This document shows, piece by piece, positions 55,197 to 63,236 of a DNA stretch of 64,000 bases. The notes under the pieces were generated by a model. That model searched no databases, had not been told where the DNA came from, and saw only the letters and a program-made list of their open reading frames with translations. Numbering within the stretch: the stretch's first letter is position 1; every line of letters begins with the position of its first letter. This DNA comes from Acidimicrobiales bacterium. Its GTDB lineage: Bacteria > Actinomycetota > Acidimicrobiia > Acidimicrobiales > Aldehydirespiratoraceae. Location of the stretch: positions 248,001 to 312,000 of the forward strand of contig JAVJSI010000007.1 of NCBI GenBank assembly GCA_040219515.1, written 5' to 3'. The translations under genes were made by a program, and so were the position numbers.

Positions 55197-55235
55197 CAAC
55201 TGCAACGGGGGTCTGACCCCGAATGCAACGGTCAG
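55197..55235 (-). repeat. Palindromic repeat F, inverted to repeat E, at the ABC exporter stop
   Basis: Identical over 39 bases to unit one of repeat E when reversed. Its outer edge is CTGA, whose TGA is the stop of the exporter gene at 55232-55234. It lies 43 bases upstream of the sigma factor start, so it also shapes that leader region. Confidence 0.9.
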
Positions 55236-57100
55236 GTGAGGCCGCCGGTTTGCCACATGTCGGCGAAGTGGCCGCCGGCCGCGATCAACTCGTCGCGGGT
55301 GCCGACCTCGGCGATGCCACCGTCGGCGACAACCACGATGCGATCGGCTCGCATGGTGGTCTGGAGACGGTGGGCGATGATGATCGCCGTGCGGCCCTCG
55401 AGGACGACGTCGAGCGCGTGTTCGACGGCCTGCTCGGTGCGCAGGTCGAGCGAGGAGGTCGCCTCGTCGAGGACGAGCAGTCGCGGCTGTGACAGGAAGG
55501 CGCGAGCGAGCGCGAGCAGCTGACGTTCGCCGGCCGAGAGCGAGACGCCACGCTCGTGGCACGGGGTGTCGAGTCGCTCGGGGAGTCGGTCGAGGAGGCG
55601 GCCGAGACCGACCTGCTCGCACGCGGCTTCGAGCTCGTGGTGTTCGAGGTCGCGTCCGCCCATCAGCAGGTTCTCGCGAATGGATCCGGCGAACAGGAAT
55701 GGCTCCTGCGGCACGACCCCGATCTGGCGCCGCAACGACGCGAATGTGACATCGCGCACATCGTGACCGTCGATCGTCACCCGGCCGACCTGGGGGTCGT
55801 AGAAGCGGTTGAGCAGCTTGGCGATGGTCGACTTTCCCGCACCGGTGGGACCGATGACCGCGATGGTCTCGCCGGGGTGGATCTCGAGATCGACATCGGC
55901 GATCACCGGCACGTCCGGGTCGTAGCCGAACGTGACGTTCTCCAGCCGGATCTCGCCGACCACCGGGGGCAGCGGGTGAGCGCCGTCCTTCTCGGCGACC
56001 GTCGGTTCGCTGGCCAACACGCTGTCGATCTTGACCACCGACGCCGCACCCTGCTGGTAGATGTTGAGGAGGGCCACGATCTCGGTGATCGGCGCGAAGA
56101 ACGCACCGACGTAGAGCACGAAGGCGATCAGTTCGCCGAGCGTCACGCGACCCTCGAGCACGAACTGGCCGCCGATGACGAGCAGGACCATCTGGGCGAA
56201 GGGTCCCATTGCCTCGGAGCCCGGGCCGTAGACGCCGTTGATGAAGGCCGTGCGATCGTTGGCATCGAGATACTCGCCGGCCTCGTTGCGATGCTCGACC
56301 ACGGTGCGCTCTCGCCGGTTGTGGGCGGTGACGAGCCGGATGCCGGCGAGGCTCTCCTGAAGGTGGGCCAGCACGTCGGCGATCGTGTCGCGCACGCGGA
56401 TCTGGGCGATCTCCGCCACCCGCCGGTACCAGAGCGACAGGGCGAGCGTGCCCGGGATCACCGCCACGAGGGTGATCAATGCCAGCAGCGGGTTCAGCAG
56501 GAACAGCGCGATGGTGACGGCCACGAGGGTCACGCCCTGGACCGCGAGTTGCACGAGCCCTTGTTGGAACAATTGCTGGAGAGGCTCCAGGTCGCTCGTC
56601 ATGCGGCTGAGGAGGCGCCCGGCCCGCTCGTTCGTGTAGTAGTCGATGCTCAGCCGCTGGAAGTGGGAGAACATCTGCACCCGTAGGTTCGCCATGATCC
56701 GCGCGCCGACCCGGCCGGCCACCATGGTGCGGATCGTGCCGACGACGACCGCGACGGGGACGAACACGGCGAAGACGACGCCCAGCGTCACGACGAGGCC
56801 GCGGTCGCCCTTGCGGATGCCCTCGTCGATCGAGATCTGGAGCAACAACGGCCCGGCCTGCGACATGACCGCCTCGAGCGTGACCAGCAGGAACACACCG
56901 AACAGCGGCAGTGCGTAGGGCCGCAGGAAGCGGGCCATCGTGAAGCGGCGATGGCTGTAGCGGGTCTGGCTGAACTCGGGCGGGTCGACGGCGACGTCGG
57001 GAGGACCTTCGGCCATCCATTGCTCGACCTTGTCGCGCACCTCGGGCGGCACGCCGCTGAATCCGGTGTCGGCCGCGCCTCCCCATCCGGCGTTGGACAT
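55232..57100 (-). CDS. ABC exporter half-transporter, ATPase with canonical catalytic Glu
   Basis: A 622-residue MdlB/LmrCD-type half-transporter: six-span membrane domain at about 60-340 (LYVGAFFAPITEIVALLNIY near its end) and nucleotide-binding domain at about 370-610. Walker A GPTGAGKST, signature LSAGERQLLALARA (degenerate, A and E instead of LSGGQ), Walker B LLVLDEATSSLD with the catalytic Glu. Paired with the next gene upstream it forms a heterodimer. Its ATG at 57098-57100 overlaps the partner stop by one base. The pump probably exports lipids or drugs. Confidence 0.9.
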   Translation of the reverse strand: MSNAGWGGAADTGFSGVPPEVRDKVEQWMAEGPPDVAVDPPEFSQTRYSHRRFTMARFLRPYALPLFGVFLLVTLEAVMSQAGPLLLQISIDEGIRKGDRGLVVTLGVVFAVFVPVAVVVGTIRTMVAGRVGARIMANLRVQMFSHFQRLSIDYYTNERAGRLLSRMTSDLEPLQQLFQQGLVQLAVQGVTLVAVTIALFLLNPLLALITLVAVIPGTLALSLWYRRVAEIAQIRVRDTIADVLAHLQESLAGIRLVTAHNRRERTVVEHRNEAGEYLDANDRTAFINGVYGPGSEAMGPFAQMVLLVIGGQFVLEGRVTLGELIAFVLYVGAFFAPITEIVALLNIYQQGAASVVKIDSVLASEPTVAEKDGAHPLPPVVGEIRLENVTFGYDPDVPVIADVDLEIHPGETIAVIGPTGAGKSTIAKLLNRFYDPQVGRVTIDGHDVRDVTFASLRRQIGVVPQEPFLFAGSIRENLLMGGRDLEHHELEAACEQVGLGRLLDRLPERLDTPCHERGVSLSAGERQLLALARAFLSQPRLLVLDEATSSLDLRTEQAVEHALDVVLEGRTAIIIAHRLQTTMRADRIVVVADGGIAEVGTRDELIAAGGHFADMWQTGGLT

Positions 57101-58893
57101 CAGTCACCACCCTCGTCGAGATGGGCGAGCAGTTCTCGGTAGCGCGGCTCGCCGGCCATCAGGTCGTCGTGGGTGCCGGTGGCGGCAACGACACCGCCCT
57201 CGAGGAACACGACCCGGTCGGCGAGCGCGATCGTCGACAGCCGGTGGGCGATGACGATCACCGTTCGGCCGGCGGTCGCTTCCCGCAGTCCCGAGTGGAT
57301 CTTCTCCTCCACGCGGACATCGATGGCGCTGGTCGCGTCGTCGAGCACGAGGATCTGCGGGTCGTGCAGGAGCGCCCGAGCCAGCGAGATGCGCTGGCGC
57401 TGTCCGCCCGACAGGGTGTAGCCCCGCTCCCCCACCACCTCGTCGAAGCCGTCGTCGAGTTCGTCGATGAACTCCATCGCCTGGGCCGCGGCTGCCGCGG
57501 CGCGGACCTGCTCGTCCGGTGCGGTGGGATCGGCGAACGCGATGTTGTCGCGAATGCTCATCGAGAAGAGGAACGGATCGTCGAATGCCACTCCCACGGT
57601 CGCCCGGAGACTGCGCAGCGTGGCGTCGCGGACATCGATCCCGTCGATCTCGATGGCACCCGATCGAACGTCGTAGAACCGGGGTAGCAGGCGGGCCACG
57701 GTCGACTTTCCCGACGCGGTTTCACCGACGAGCGCCACGGTCTCACCCGCGGCGATGTCGAGTGTGAATCCGTCGAGCACGTCGGCGTCGCCGCCGTAGC
57801 CGAAGTGCACATCGCGAAACGTCACCGCGCCTCGGGCCCCGGCGAGGTCGACCGCGTCGTCGCGCTCGACGATGGTCTCGGGCTCGTCGAACAACTCGTA
57901 GACCCTCATCGCCGAGGCCTTCGCCCGCTGGGCCATCTGCACGAGATGCCCGATGAATCGGAACGGCACCTGCACCATCACGACATAGGAGCTGAAGGCG
58001 ACCAGCGCGCCGATTCCGAGGGTGCCGTCCTCCACCAGGAGCCCGCCGTAGAGCAGGACGATGGCGAAGCTCAGGCGGGGCAGATGCTCCAGGGCGGGGA
58101 TGTAGCGGGCCGACACGTCGGCGCCCTTGACCATCGCCCATCGGAGCTGGTCGGCGACACCGGCCATGCGAGCGACCTCGTGCTGCTCGCCGGCGAAGTT
58201 CCGCACGACCCGCACACCGGCGATGTTCTCCTCGACCAGTGTGGCGACGTCGGCCTGTCGAGCCATCACGAGCCACCACGCCGGTAGTTGCGGGTGACGA
58301 CTCCGAAGTCCGATGACCGCGACGAACGGCACCGGAATGATGGTGACGAGGGTCAACGGGACACTCACCGAGAGCATCAGCACCAGCGCGAAGCCGAGAC
58401 TGGCGAGCGAGATGACCATGAACGGGCCGAAGTTCAGGAACATCTGCACGGCACGGATGTCGCCGTTGGCCCGGGCGAGGAGCTGGCCGGTCTCGCTGCG
58501 GTCGTAGAAGTCCGCCGACAGGCGCGAGATGTGGTTGAAGACGGCGTAGCGGAGCGCGTTCTCGACGCGGAAGGCCACCTCGAACATCGCCCGACGCGCG
58601 TAGAAGCCGCTGAGCGCTCCCAGCGCCGTCAGCCCCGCCAGGGTCCACGCGTAGGGGGCGATCGAGGCGGTCCGTTCGTCGAGCGCGTCGTCGATCGCCA
58701 GCATGAGAACGGCCGGCACCAGCATGCGCGCCGCCATTCCGACGGTCGTGCCGATCACCGCAACGGCGAAGCCCCAGCGCAGCGGCGACAGCACCGGCCA
58801 GAGGCGACGCAGCCAACCCTTCGACGCGTCGGGATCGGGGCGTCCCTGCGGCTCGGCGTAGCGGGCCAGCGCGTCGGTGGCGAGCGCGGTCAC
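57100..58893 (-). CDS. ABC exporter half-transporter with degenerate Walker B (Asp for Glu)
   Basis: A 597-residue partner of the preceding entry. Membrane domain at about 30-315, then Walker A GETASGKST, signature LSGGQRQRISLARALL and Walker B ILVLDDATSAID, where Asp replaces the catalytic Glu. In heterodimeric exporters one ATP site is degenerate: Walker A/B here with LSAGE of the partner. The canonical site pairs the partner's Glu with this LSGGQ. That split is exactly seen. GTG start at 58891-58893 overlaps the marR stop by 4 bases. Confidence 0.9.
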   Translation of the reverse strand: MTALATDALARYAEPQGRPDPDASKGWLRRLWPVLSPLRWGFAVAVIGTTVGMAARMLVPAVLMLAIDDALDERTASIAPYAWTLAGLTALGALSGFYARRAMFEVAFRVENALRYAVFNHISRLSADFYDRSETGQLLARANGDIRAVQMFLNFGPFMVISLASLGFALVLMLSVSVPLTLVTIIPVPFVAVIGLRSRHPQLPAWWLVMARQADVATLVEENIAGVRVVRNFAGEQHEVARMAGVADQLRWAMVKGADVSARYIPALEHLPRLSFAIVLLYGGLLVEDGTLGIGALVAFSSYVVMVQVPFRFIGHLVQMAQRAKASAMRVYELFDEPETIVERDDAVDLAGARGAVTFRDVHFGYGGDADVLDGFTLDIAAGETVALVGETASGKSTVARLLPRFYDVRSGAIEIDGIDVRDATLRSLRATVGVAFDDPFLFSMSIRDNIAFADPTAPDEQVRAAAAAAQAMEFIDELDDGFDEVVGERGYTLSGGQRQRISLARALLHDPQILVLDDATSAIDVRVEEKIHSGLREATAGRTVIVIAHRLSTIALADRVVFLEGGVVAATGTHDDLMAGEPRYRELLAHLDEGGD

Positions 58894-59327
58894 GGCGCGG
58901 TCCGCTTCGCATCGAGGGCGTCGCGCCAGAGGTCGAGCCCCGCCAGGGCCGCTTCCCGCGCCGACTTGTCGAGCGACGACGCCAATGACGCGAGCGCGCC
59001 GTCGGCGGCTGCGTTGGCCTCCGTGAGCGCGTCGACACCGCTCGGCGTCAGCTCGTAGTCGACTCGGCGGCGATCGTCGGCTCGGCGGGTGCGGGCGACG
59101 AGACCGTCCTCGACCAGGCCCTGCATCACGGTCGTGACCGTCGGCGGGCGCACGGCGAGGAACCGGGCGAGTACGCCGCTGTTGGTGATGCCCGCACGGA
59201 CCAATGCCAGTGCCCGGAACTGCGAGCTGGTCAGGCCTGTCTCGTTGACCGCGATCTCCATCGAGCGGCCGAGCGCGATCACCGTGACCGCGTGGGCGCG
59301 GTCCGTCGCGGTTCCCTTTGTCCCCAT
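58890..59327 (-). CDS. MarR family transcriptional regulator
   Basis: A 145-residue winged-helix regulator: LTSSQFRALALVRAGITNSG, VLARFLAVRPPTVTTVMQGL (recognition helix), VARTRRADDRRRVDYELTPS (wing) and a C-terminal dimer helix. It leads an operon with the two exporter genes, overlapping the first by 4 bases. A palindrome sits 5 bases before its ATG (59325-59327), which suggests self-repression and ligand-induced expression of the pump. Confidence 0.9.
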   Translation of the reverse strand: MGTKGTATDRAHAVTVIALGRSMEIAVNETGLTSSQFRALALVRAGITNSGVLARFLAVRPPTVTTVMQGLVEDGLVARTRRADDRRRVDYELTPSGVDALTEANAAADGALASLASSLDKSAREAALAGLDLWRDALDAKRTAP

Positions 59328-59331
59328 AACT

Positions 59332-59346
59332 ATTAGCTTAGCTAAT
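59332..59346. promoter_or_regulatory. Probable MarR operator ATTAGC-TTA-GCTAAT
   Basis: A perfect inverted repeat of 6-bp arms around 3 bases, directly upstream of marR. It also covers the TAA stop of the upstream membrane protein gene (59338-59340). On the minus strand the AT-rich TAATAGTTAT after it would make a fair -10 region, giving a nearly leaderless transcript. Confidence 0.75.
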
Positions 59347-60525
59347 GACCCTCTCGGGGACCAAGACCCGGAGGTACACGGCCCGCACCGCGAGCGCCTC
59401 GCGGATCTCAGACATCATCCCCTCGGCGAAGTCGGCCCGGTACGCCTCGTCGGTCACCACCTGCACCGCGAACTGCAGGCCCGACATCATGCCGATGAAG
59501 GCCGACACGAGCACGAGCTGACGCGTGAAGATCAGTTCCGACCCGAGGACCGACCAGCGCTCGGCCCAATCGAGTTCCGCCGTCAGTGTCTCGGCCGTCG
59601 TCCACTGGAGCAGCGTGGTCTCTCGCACGGTGAACAGGCCGAACACCAGGTAGAAGGCCATGATCACCAGAGCAACCAGCAGGATCTGGATCGCCTGGGA
59701 GACGAAGAGCAACAGGGCGACGTTGAGTTCGGCCCGCCGACCGAGCCGGAGAGCTCCGGGCGGCGGCGCATCGTCGCCGGGAACCAGGTCGGCCACCGGC
59801 GTGTCGCCGCAGTACGGCCGCACCTCGGACCAGCGCTCGAAACGGGCCAGGTCCACGGTGATGCGGCGCACCGCCACCATCACGAACGCGCTACCGATCG
59901 ACAGAACGATCACCAGCACGCACAGGAAGTAGGGCATCGTGAAGTCGTTGGCGACCTGCCACATCTCGGCGTTGAGGAAGATGAAGGCCGAGAAGATCAG
60001 CAGGATCGGCAGCGACTTCATCGCCAGGGTCGCGATGTCGTTGATCTGGGCCCAGACCTGGCCGATCGACCACCGCAACATCGGGATGATGCCCCAGGCG
60101 GTGAGCACGAAGCCGACGACGAGCACGCTGGCGTTGAACGCGAACAGCCACAAGAGGTTGTCGCTCCACGAATCCTCGGCACCGATGGCCGTGGGGATCG
60201 CGGGCAGCAGGAAGAAGAGGAGCAGTTCCGGGATGCCGACGTCATCGGGCAGCATCCAGAGTGGTCGCCCCCGCAACCGGTTGACCACGAGGAACGCGCC
60301 GACCATGAGGGCGAGGCCGCCGACGACGGCGAGCGCCTGCGCGACCCCGACCCATCGATCGCCGAAGACGAGGAACACCTCGAGGAACACCACGAGCGAC
60401 AGGAACGGGAACATCCGGGTGAGCACGTCTTCGCGCACCGAGTAGCGGTCGATGAGATACGGCAGACCCTGACGAACGAACCAGCGCTCGGTGCGGCCCC
60501 TCTGCATCTCGTCGGCGGTCGTCAT
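59338..60525 (-). CDS. Integral membrane protein of unknown function
   Basis: A 395-residue protein with about eight hydrophobic spans: FLSLVVFLEVFLVFG, LAVVGGLALMVGAFLVVN, ELLLFFLLPAIPTAI, ASVLVVGFVLTAWGII, LPILLIFSAFIFLNAEMW, FLCVLVIVLSIGSAFVMVAV, VALLLFVSQAIQILLVALVI and LVSAFIGMMSGLQFAVQVV. The charged N terminus has DRYSVREDVLTRMFP. I do not recognise the family, but it reads as an ordinary conserved gene. The stop codon is inside the marR operator, so transcription from upstream could read into marR. Confidence 0.8.
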   Translation of the reverse strand: MTTADEMQRGRTERWFVRQGLPYLIDRYSVREDVLTRMFPFLSLVVFLEVFLVFGDRWVGVAQALAVVGGLALMVGAFLVVNRLRGRPLWMLPDDVGIPELLLFFLLPAIPTAIGAEDSWSDNLLWLFAFNASVLVVGFVLTAWGIIPMLRWSIGQVWAQINDIATLAMKSLPILLIFSAFIFLNAEMWQVANDFTMPYFLCVLVIVLSIGSAFVMVAVRRITVDLARFERWSEVRPYCGDTPVADLVPGDDAPPPGALRLGRRAELNVALLLFVSQAIQILLVALVIMAFYLVFGLFTVRETTLLQWTTAETLTAELDWAERWSVLGSELIFTRQLVLVSAFIGMMSGLQFAVQVVTDEAYRADFAEGMMSEIREALAVRAVYLRVLVPERVIS

Positions 60526-60564
60526 CGCAGTGACCCTGCCACAGAACCGCCGGCTCGCGACGGC

Positions 60565-62136
60565 TCAATCCCAGAGTGCGGTGACCCACCATCGGCCCTG
60601 CTCGAGGGTGACGAGACGAGCCTGACCGTCGTCGGTGAGCAGCTGGAACCGGGCCCGGCGTCGATGGTCGTCGGTGTCCCACCAGCGCTCGTCGACCGGC
60701 CACGGACCGGCCCACCCGACGATCGACAGCGTGCGGCTGCGGATGCCCAGCGTTACCGGTGCCCCCGAGGCCATTCCCCGGCCGGTGACGGTGACCATTT
60801 CGCCATCGCCGTCGAGGAGCTCGACCACGCGGGGCTGCGCCGGGACTCGACTCGGCGAGGGCGCCGGGAGCCGACCGGGCCACGGGGCCGGTCCGTCGCC
60901 AGCCCGGTCGCCGGACGGCGCAGCGACCGAACGGCCCCGCAGCTCGACCGTGGACGCCGATACGAGCACCAGCTGTTCGCCGGGGTGACGGCCACCCCGA
61001 CGCTCGGGCACCTTCACCGCGTCGGCACCGAGCTGGCCCTGAAGACGGGCCGCCACCCGCGCGGCCCGCTCGTCGACCTCGGTCTCGCCGCCCCAGAAAC
61101 CGAGCTGGCGGCCTTTCGCCGGCACGATCTCGTCAGGGAGCAGCGTGACCCGGGAGATGCCGCCACTCGGCCGGGTGGCGGCCGAGCCGTTGAGCCAGCC
61201 GTCGAGCTGCCATCGCACCCGATCGGCGATCGCCCCCGCCGACAATGCCCCTTCGTGGCGCCAGAGACGCAGCAGGGTCTCGCCGAACTCGGTTTCCGCC
61301 TCGATGGCGATGCGCACACACGAGACGCCTTCGCGTTCGAGCCGCTGATGGAGTTCGTCGGCCAGACCCCGGGCACAGAACGCCACCCGATCGATGCGAT
61401 CGGCCGGCGGGTCGATCTCGGTGGTGATGGACCAGTCGGGCGGCGTGAGCCGAGCGTCGGGCGGGCGCTCGTCGAGACCCGACGCGAGCCGATGCGCGCA
61501 CCGTCCCTCGTCGCCGAACCGGGCGAGCACATCGGCCGGCGGCAGCTCGGCGAAGGCACCGAGGCTGCGCAAGCCGAGCCGTACCAACACGTCGGTGAGT
61601 TCGGGCCGGTCGAGCACGGAGATCGACATCGGGGCGAGGAACGCGGCACTCCCACCGTCGGCGACGATGTGCACCGGACGGGCGGCCCGAGCAGCGAGCC
61701 CGGCCGCGAACGGGCCGTCGGCGATACCGATGCGAATCTCGGTGCGGCCGTCGAGCACCTCGCCCATCCGCTGCCGCATCAGCGTGGCCACCGCCTCGTC
61801 ACCGCCGAAGTAGCGCGAGGGACCGCGCATGGCGATGGCACAAGTGCCGGGGCGGGTGACCTCGACCCTGGGGGTGATGTCGTCGAGCGCGGCGAGGACC
61901 GGCTCGAACGTGCGGGCCTCGCGCGCCTCGTCGCGCTCGAGCACCTCGAGCTCGGCACAGCGGGACTGGGCGACCCGGCGACGCAGGTCGCGCACCACAC
62001 CGTGATGACGCGCGGCCGGCGATGAGGCGACGACCCGGTTGGCGTGCACGACCGCCACGGGTTCGTCGAGCGGGCGACCGAGCGCGACCACCGGCCAGTC
62101 CGGACACCAGGCGACCAGTGTGCGAACCGGCCCCAT
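60565..62136 (-). CDS. imuB: ImuB, inactive Y-family polymerase-like SOS mutasome adaptor
   Basis: A 523-residue protein with Y-family palm and finger layout: VAWCPDWPVVALGRPLDEPV at the start, ITPRVEVTRPGTCAIAMRGP where catalytic acids are missing, FGGDEAVATLMRQ and LRLGLRSLGAFAELPPADVL. The clamp-binding motif is RQLGFWGG at about residue 350. ImuB links DnaE2 and ImuA' to the beta clamp. Start ATG 62134-62136 overlaps the imuA' stop by one base (TGATG). The last residues carry the RRRARFQLLTDDGQARL region of the family. Confidence 0.93.
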   Translation of the reverse strand: MGPVRTLVAWCPDWPVVALGRPLDEPVAVVHANRVVASSPAARHHGVVRDLRRRVAQSRCAELEVLERDEAREARTFEPVLAALDDITPRVEVTRPGTCAIAMRGPSRYFGGDEAVATLMRQRMGEVLDGRTEIRIGIADGPFAAGLAARAARPVHIVADGGSAAFLAPMSISVLDRPELTDVLVRLGLRSLGAFAELPPADVLARFGDEGRCAHRLASGLDERPPDARLTPPDWSITTEIDPPADRIDRVAFCARGLADELHQRLEREGVSCVRIAIEAETEFGETLLRLWRHEGALSAGAIADRVRWQLDGWLNGSAATRPSGGISRVTLLPDEIVPAKGRQLGFWGGETEVDERAARVAARLQGQLGADAVKVPERRGGRHPGEQLVLVSASTVELRGRSVAAPSGDRAGDGPAPWPGRLPAPSPSRVPAQPRVVELLDGDGEMVTVTGRGMASGAPVTLGIRSRTLSIVGWAGPWPVDERWWDTDDHRRRARFQLLTDDGQARLVTLEQGRWWVTALWD

Positions 62137-62837
62137 CAGGCCAGCGCCGCCAGCTCGGGCGGGTCAGCCGACGCAGGCGCAGGCTCGCCCAGCGGCACCG
62201 GCTGACCATGCGGACCCGGCAACAACAAGGCCGCGCCGCGAGGACGGGCCGCCGACCCGCGGCCGCTGGACTCGACTCGCACTCGACGGACCCGGAGCAG
62301 TCCATGGCCGATGCCCAGCCCGCTCCATTCGGACTCGACGATGCGCAGGCCGATGTCGACCCCGGGCTCGTCGAGCGCGCCGAGGCGGATCAGCACCGAA
62401 CCCCGTTCCCGCATCCGGGCCGACAATCGGCGCAGGTCGGCCGGTCGGATCCGCACCCCGGGGCCCACCAGCACCACATCGACCGCACCGACGAGTGCGG
62501 CCACCACACCGGCCGCACCCGATGACCCCTGCGGGTCGACGACGAGCATGCGTTCGAGCACCACCCCCGCTTCTTCGGCGGCGGCGAGCCCGAGCCCCGG
62601 GTCGCCGACCACCGCCACCCACGACCCTGCGGCCGACGGCCCGGCCGCCACGGCGAGGGCCAGCGACGTTGCGCCGACGCCTCCGACCGCCACGGTCGAG
62701 CCTCGGCGCAGGCCTCCTTCGGGGAAAAGGGAGGTCACCGCGGGCAGCAGCGGCATGGTGTGTTCGCGGGCCAGCACGAGCGGCGCGACCCTGTCAGCGA
62801 CAAGCCGAAGGCTTCCGACTCGCTCCGCAGCAGCCAT
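62136..62837 (-). CDS. imuA': ImuA' (RecA-like SOS mutasome component)
   Basis: About 233 residues, weakly RecA-like: LFPEGGLRRGSTVAVGGVGA then TSLALAVAAG as the degenerate P-loop, VAVVGDPGLGLAAAEEAGVV, MLVVDPQGSSGAAGVV and VLIRLGALDEP. I start at ATG 62835-62837 (MAAAERVGSLRL), because the open frame's first ATG at 62855 lies within the LexA box and could not be the start of a LexA-controlled gene. Operon with imuB; the dnaE2 partner is 22 kb away. Confidence 0.9.
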   Translation of the reverse strand: MAAAERVGSLRLVADRVAPLVLAREHTMPLLPAVTSLFPEGGLRRGSTVAVGGVGATSLALAVAAGPSAAGSWVAVVGDPGLGLAAAEEAGVVLERMLVVDPQGSSGAAGVVAALVGAVDVVLVGPGVRIRPADLRRLSARMRERGSVLIRLGALDEPGVDIGLRIVESEWSGLGIGHGLLRVRRVRVESSGRGSAARPRGAALLLPGPHGQPVPLGEPAPASADPPELAALA

Positions 62838-62848
62838 CCCGCGAGTAT

Positions 62849-62862
62849 CGAACACATGTTCG
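62849..62862. promoter_or_regulatory. LexA/SOS box upstream of imuA'-imuB
   Basis: CGAACACATGTTCG, identical over all 14 bases to the dnaE2 box at 40828-40841. It lies 12 bases upstream of the imuA' ATG, and 66 bases from the divergent selenoprotein-like gene, which might therefore feel LexA as well. Confidence 0.9.
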
Positions 62863-62927
62863 CTTTCCGCAAGAGGGGAATGTGGCCCTCTCCCACACGT
62901 TCATCGGAACACATGGTTCACTGGACC

Positions 62928-63236
62928 ATGGACCTCGAGCTGACCGACCGTGCCGCGCACGTCATTCGCCGCAAGGGCGGCACCGCCGTGGTCGACCTGC
63001 TCGAACCGTTCGGTTGAGGCAAGAAGTTCGAGGTGTCAGTTGACACCAGAACCAAGGGCCGCCGCCTCGACGGCTACACCCGGTACATGGTCGATGGCCA
63101 CGAGCTGCTGCTCGACCCCGACCTGCTGAAGCTCCCGGTCGAACTCACCATCACCACCGGCGGCATCTTCGGCCGCGGCCTCAGCGCCACCGTCGACGGC
63201 CTCAACGGCGCCGCCTGCCCCATCGAACTGCTCTGA
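62928..63236 (+). CDS. Candidate selenoprotein, HesB/IscA-like (CC/Se motif family), with in-frame TGA at 63015-63017
   Basis: If TGA is read as selenocysteine the chain is 102 residues. Residues 1-29 (MDLELTDRAAHVIRRKGGTA then VVDLLEPFG) precede U30, then GKKFEVSVDTRTKGRRLDGY, YMVDGHELLLDPDLLKLPVE and ATVDGLNGAACPIELL. Both halves are in one frame and look like the two halves of one HesB/IscA-like fold; the VDL...G-U position and the VDGHELLLDP and LSATVDGLN strands fit the family called CC/Se motif (seleno)protein, as I remember it. A hairpin suitable for SECIS follows the TGA. The alternative is a gene broken by a nonsense mutation. Starts at ATG 62928; ATG 62913 also possible. Confidence 0.6.
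63032..63047 (+). promoter_or_regulatory. SECIS-like hairpin downstream of the in-frame TGA
   Basis: GGTGTC-AGTT-GACACC: a perfect 6-bp stem with a 4-base loop that carries G at its second position. The loop begins 20 bases after the TGA, within the spacing of bacterial SECIS elements (from memory, about 16-37 bases). Extending the stem by A-T leaves a 2-base loop, so it is a full palindrome of 16 bases. Confidence 0.55.

Noticed and set aside
12779-55235. The GGGGTCAGACCCC palindromes as plain Rho-independent terminators
   Set aside because: No T-tract follows the hairpins, their arms are strongly conserved in sequence rather than only in structure, and they occur in inverted pairs. They may still stop transcription.
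59089-62025. Long plus-strand open frame opposite imuB and the membrane protein
   Set aside because: Composition is that of a shadow (Asp/His/Arg/Gly-rich), with no ribosome site or motif, and it spans two real minus-strand genes.
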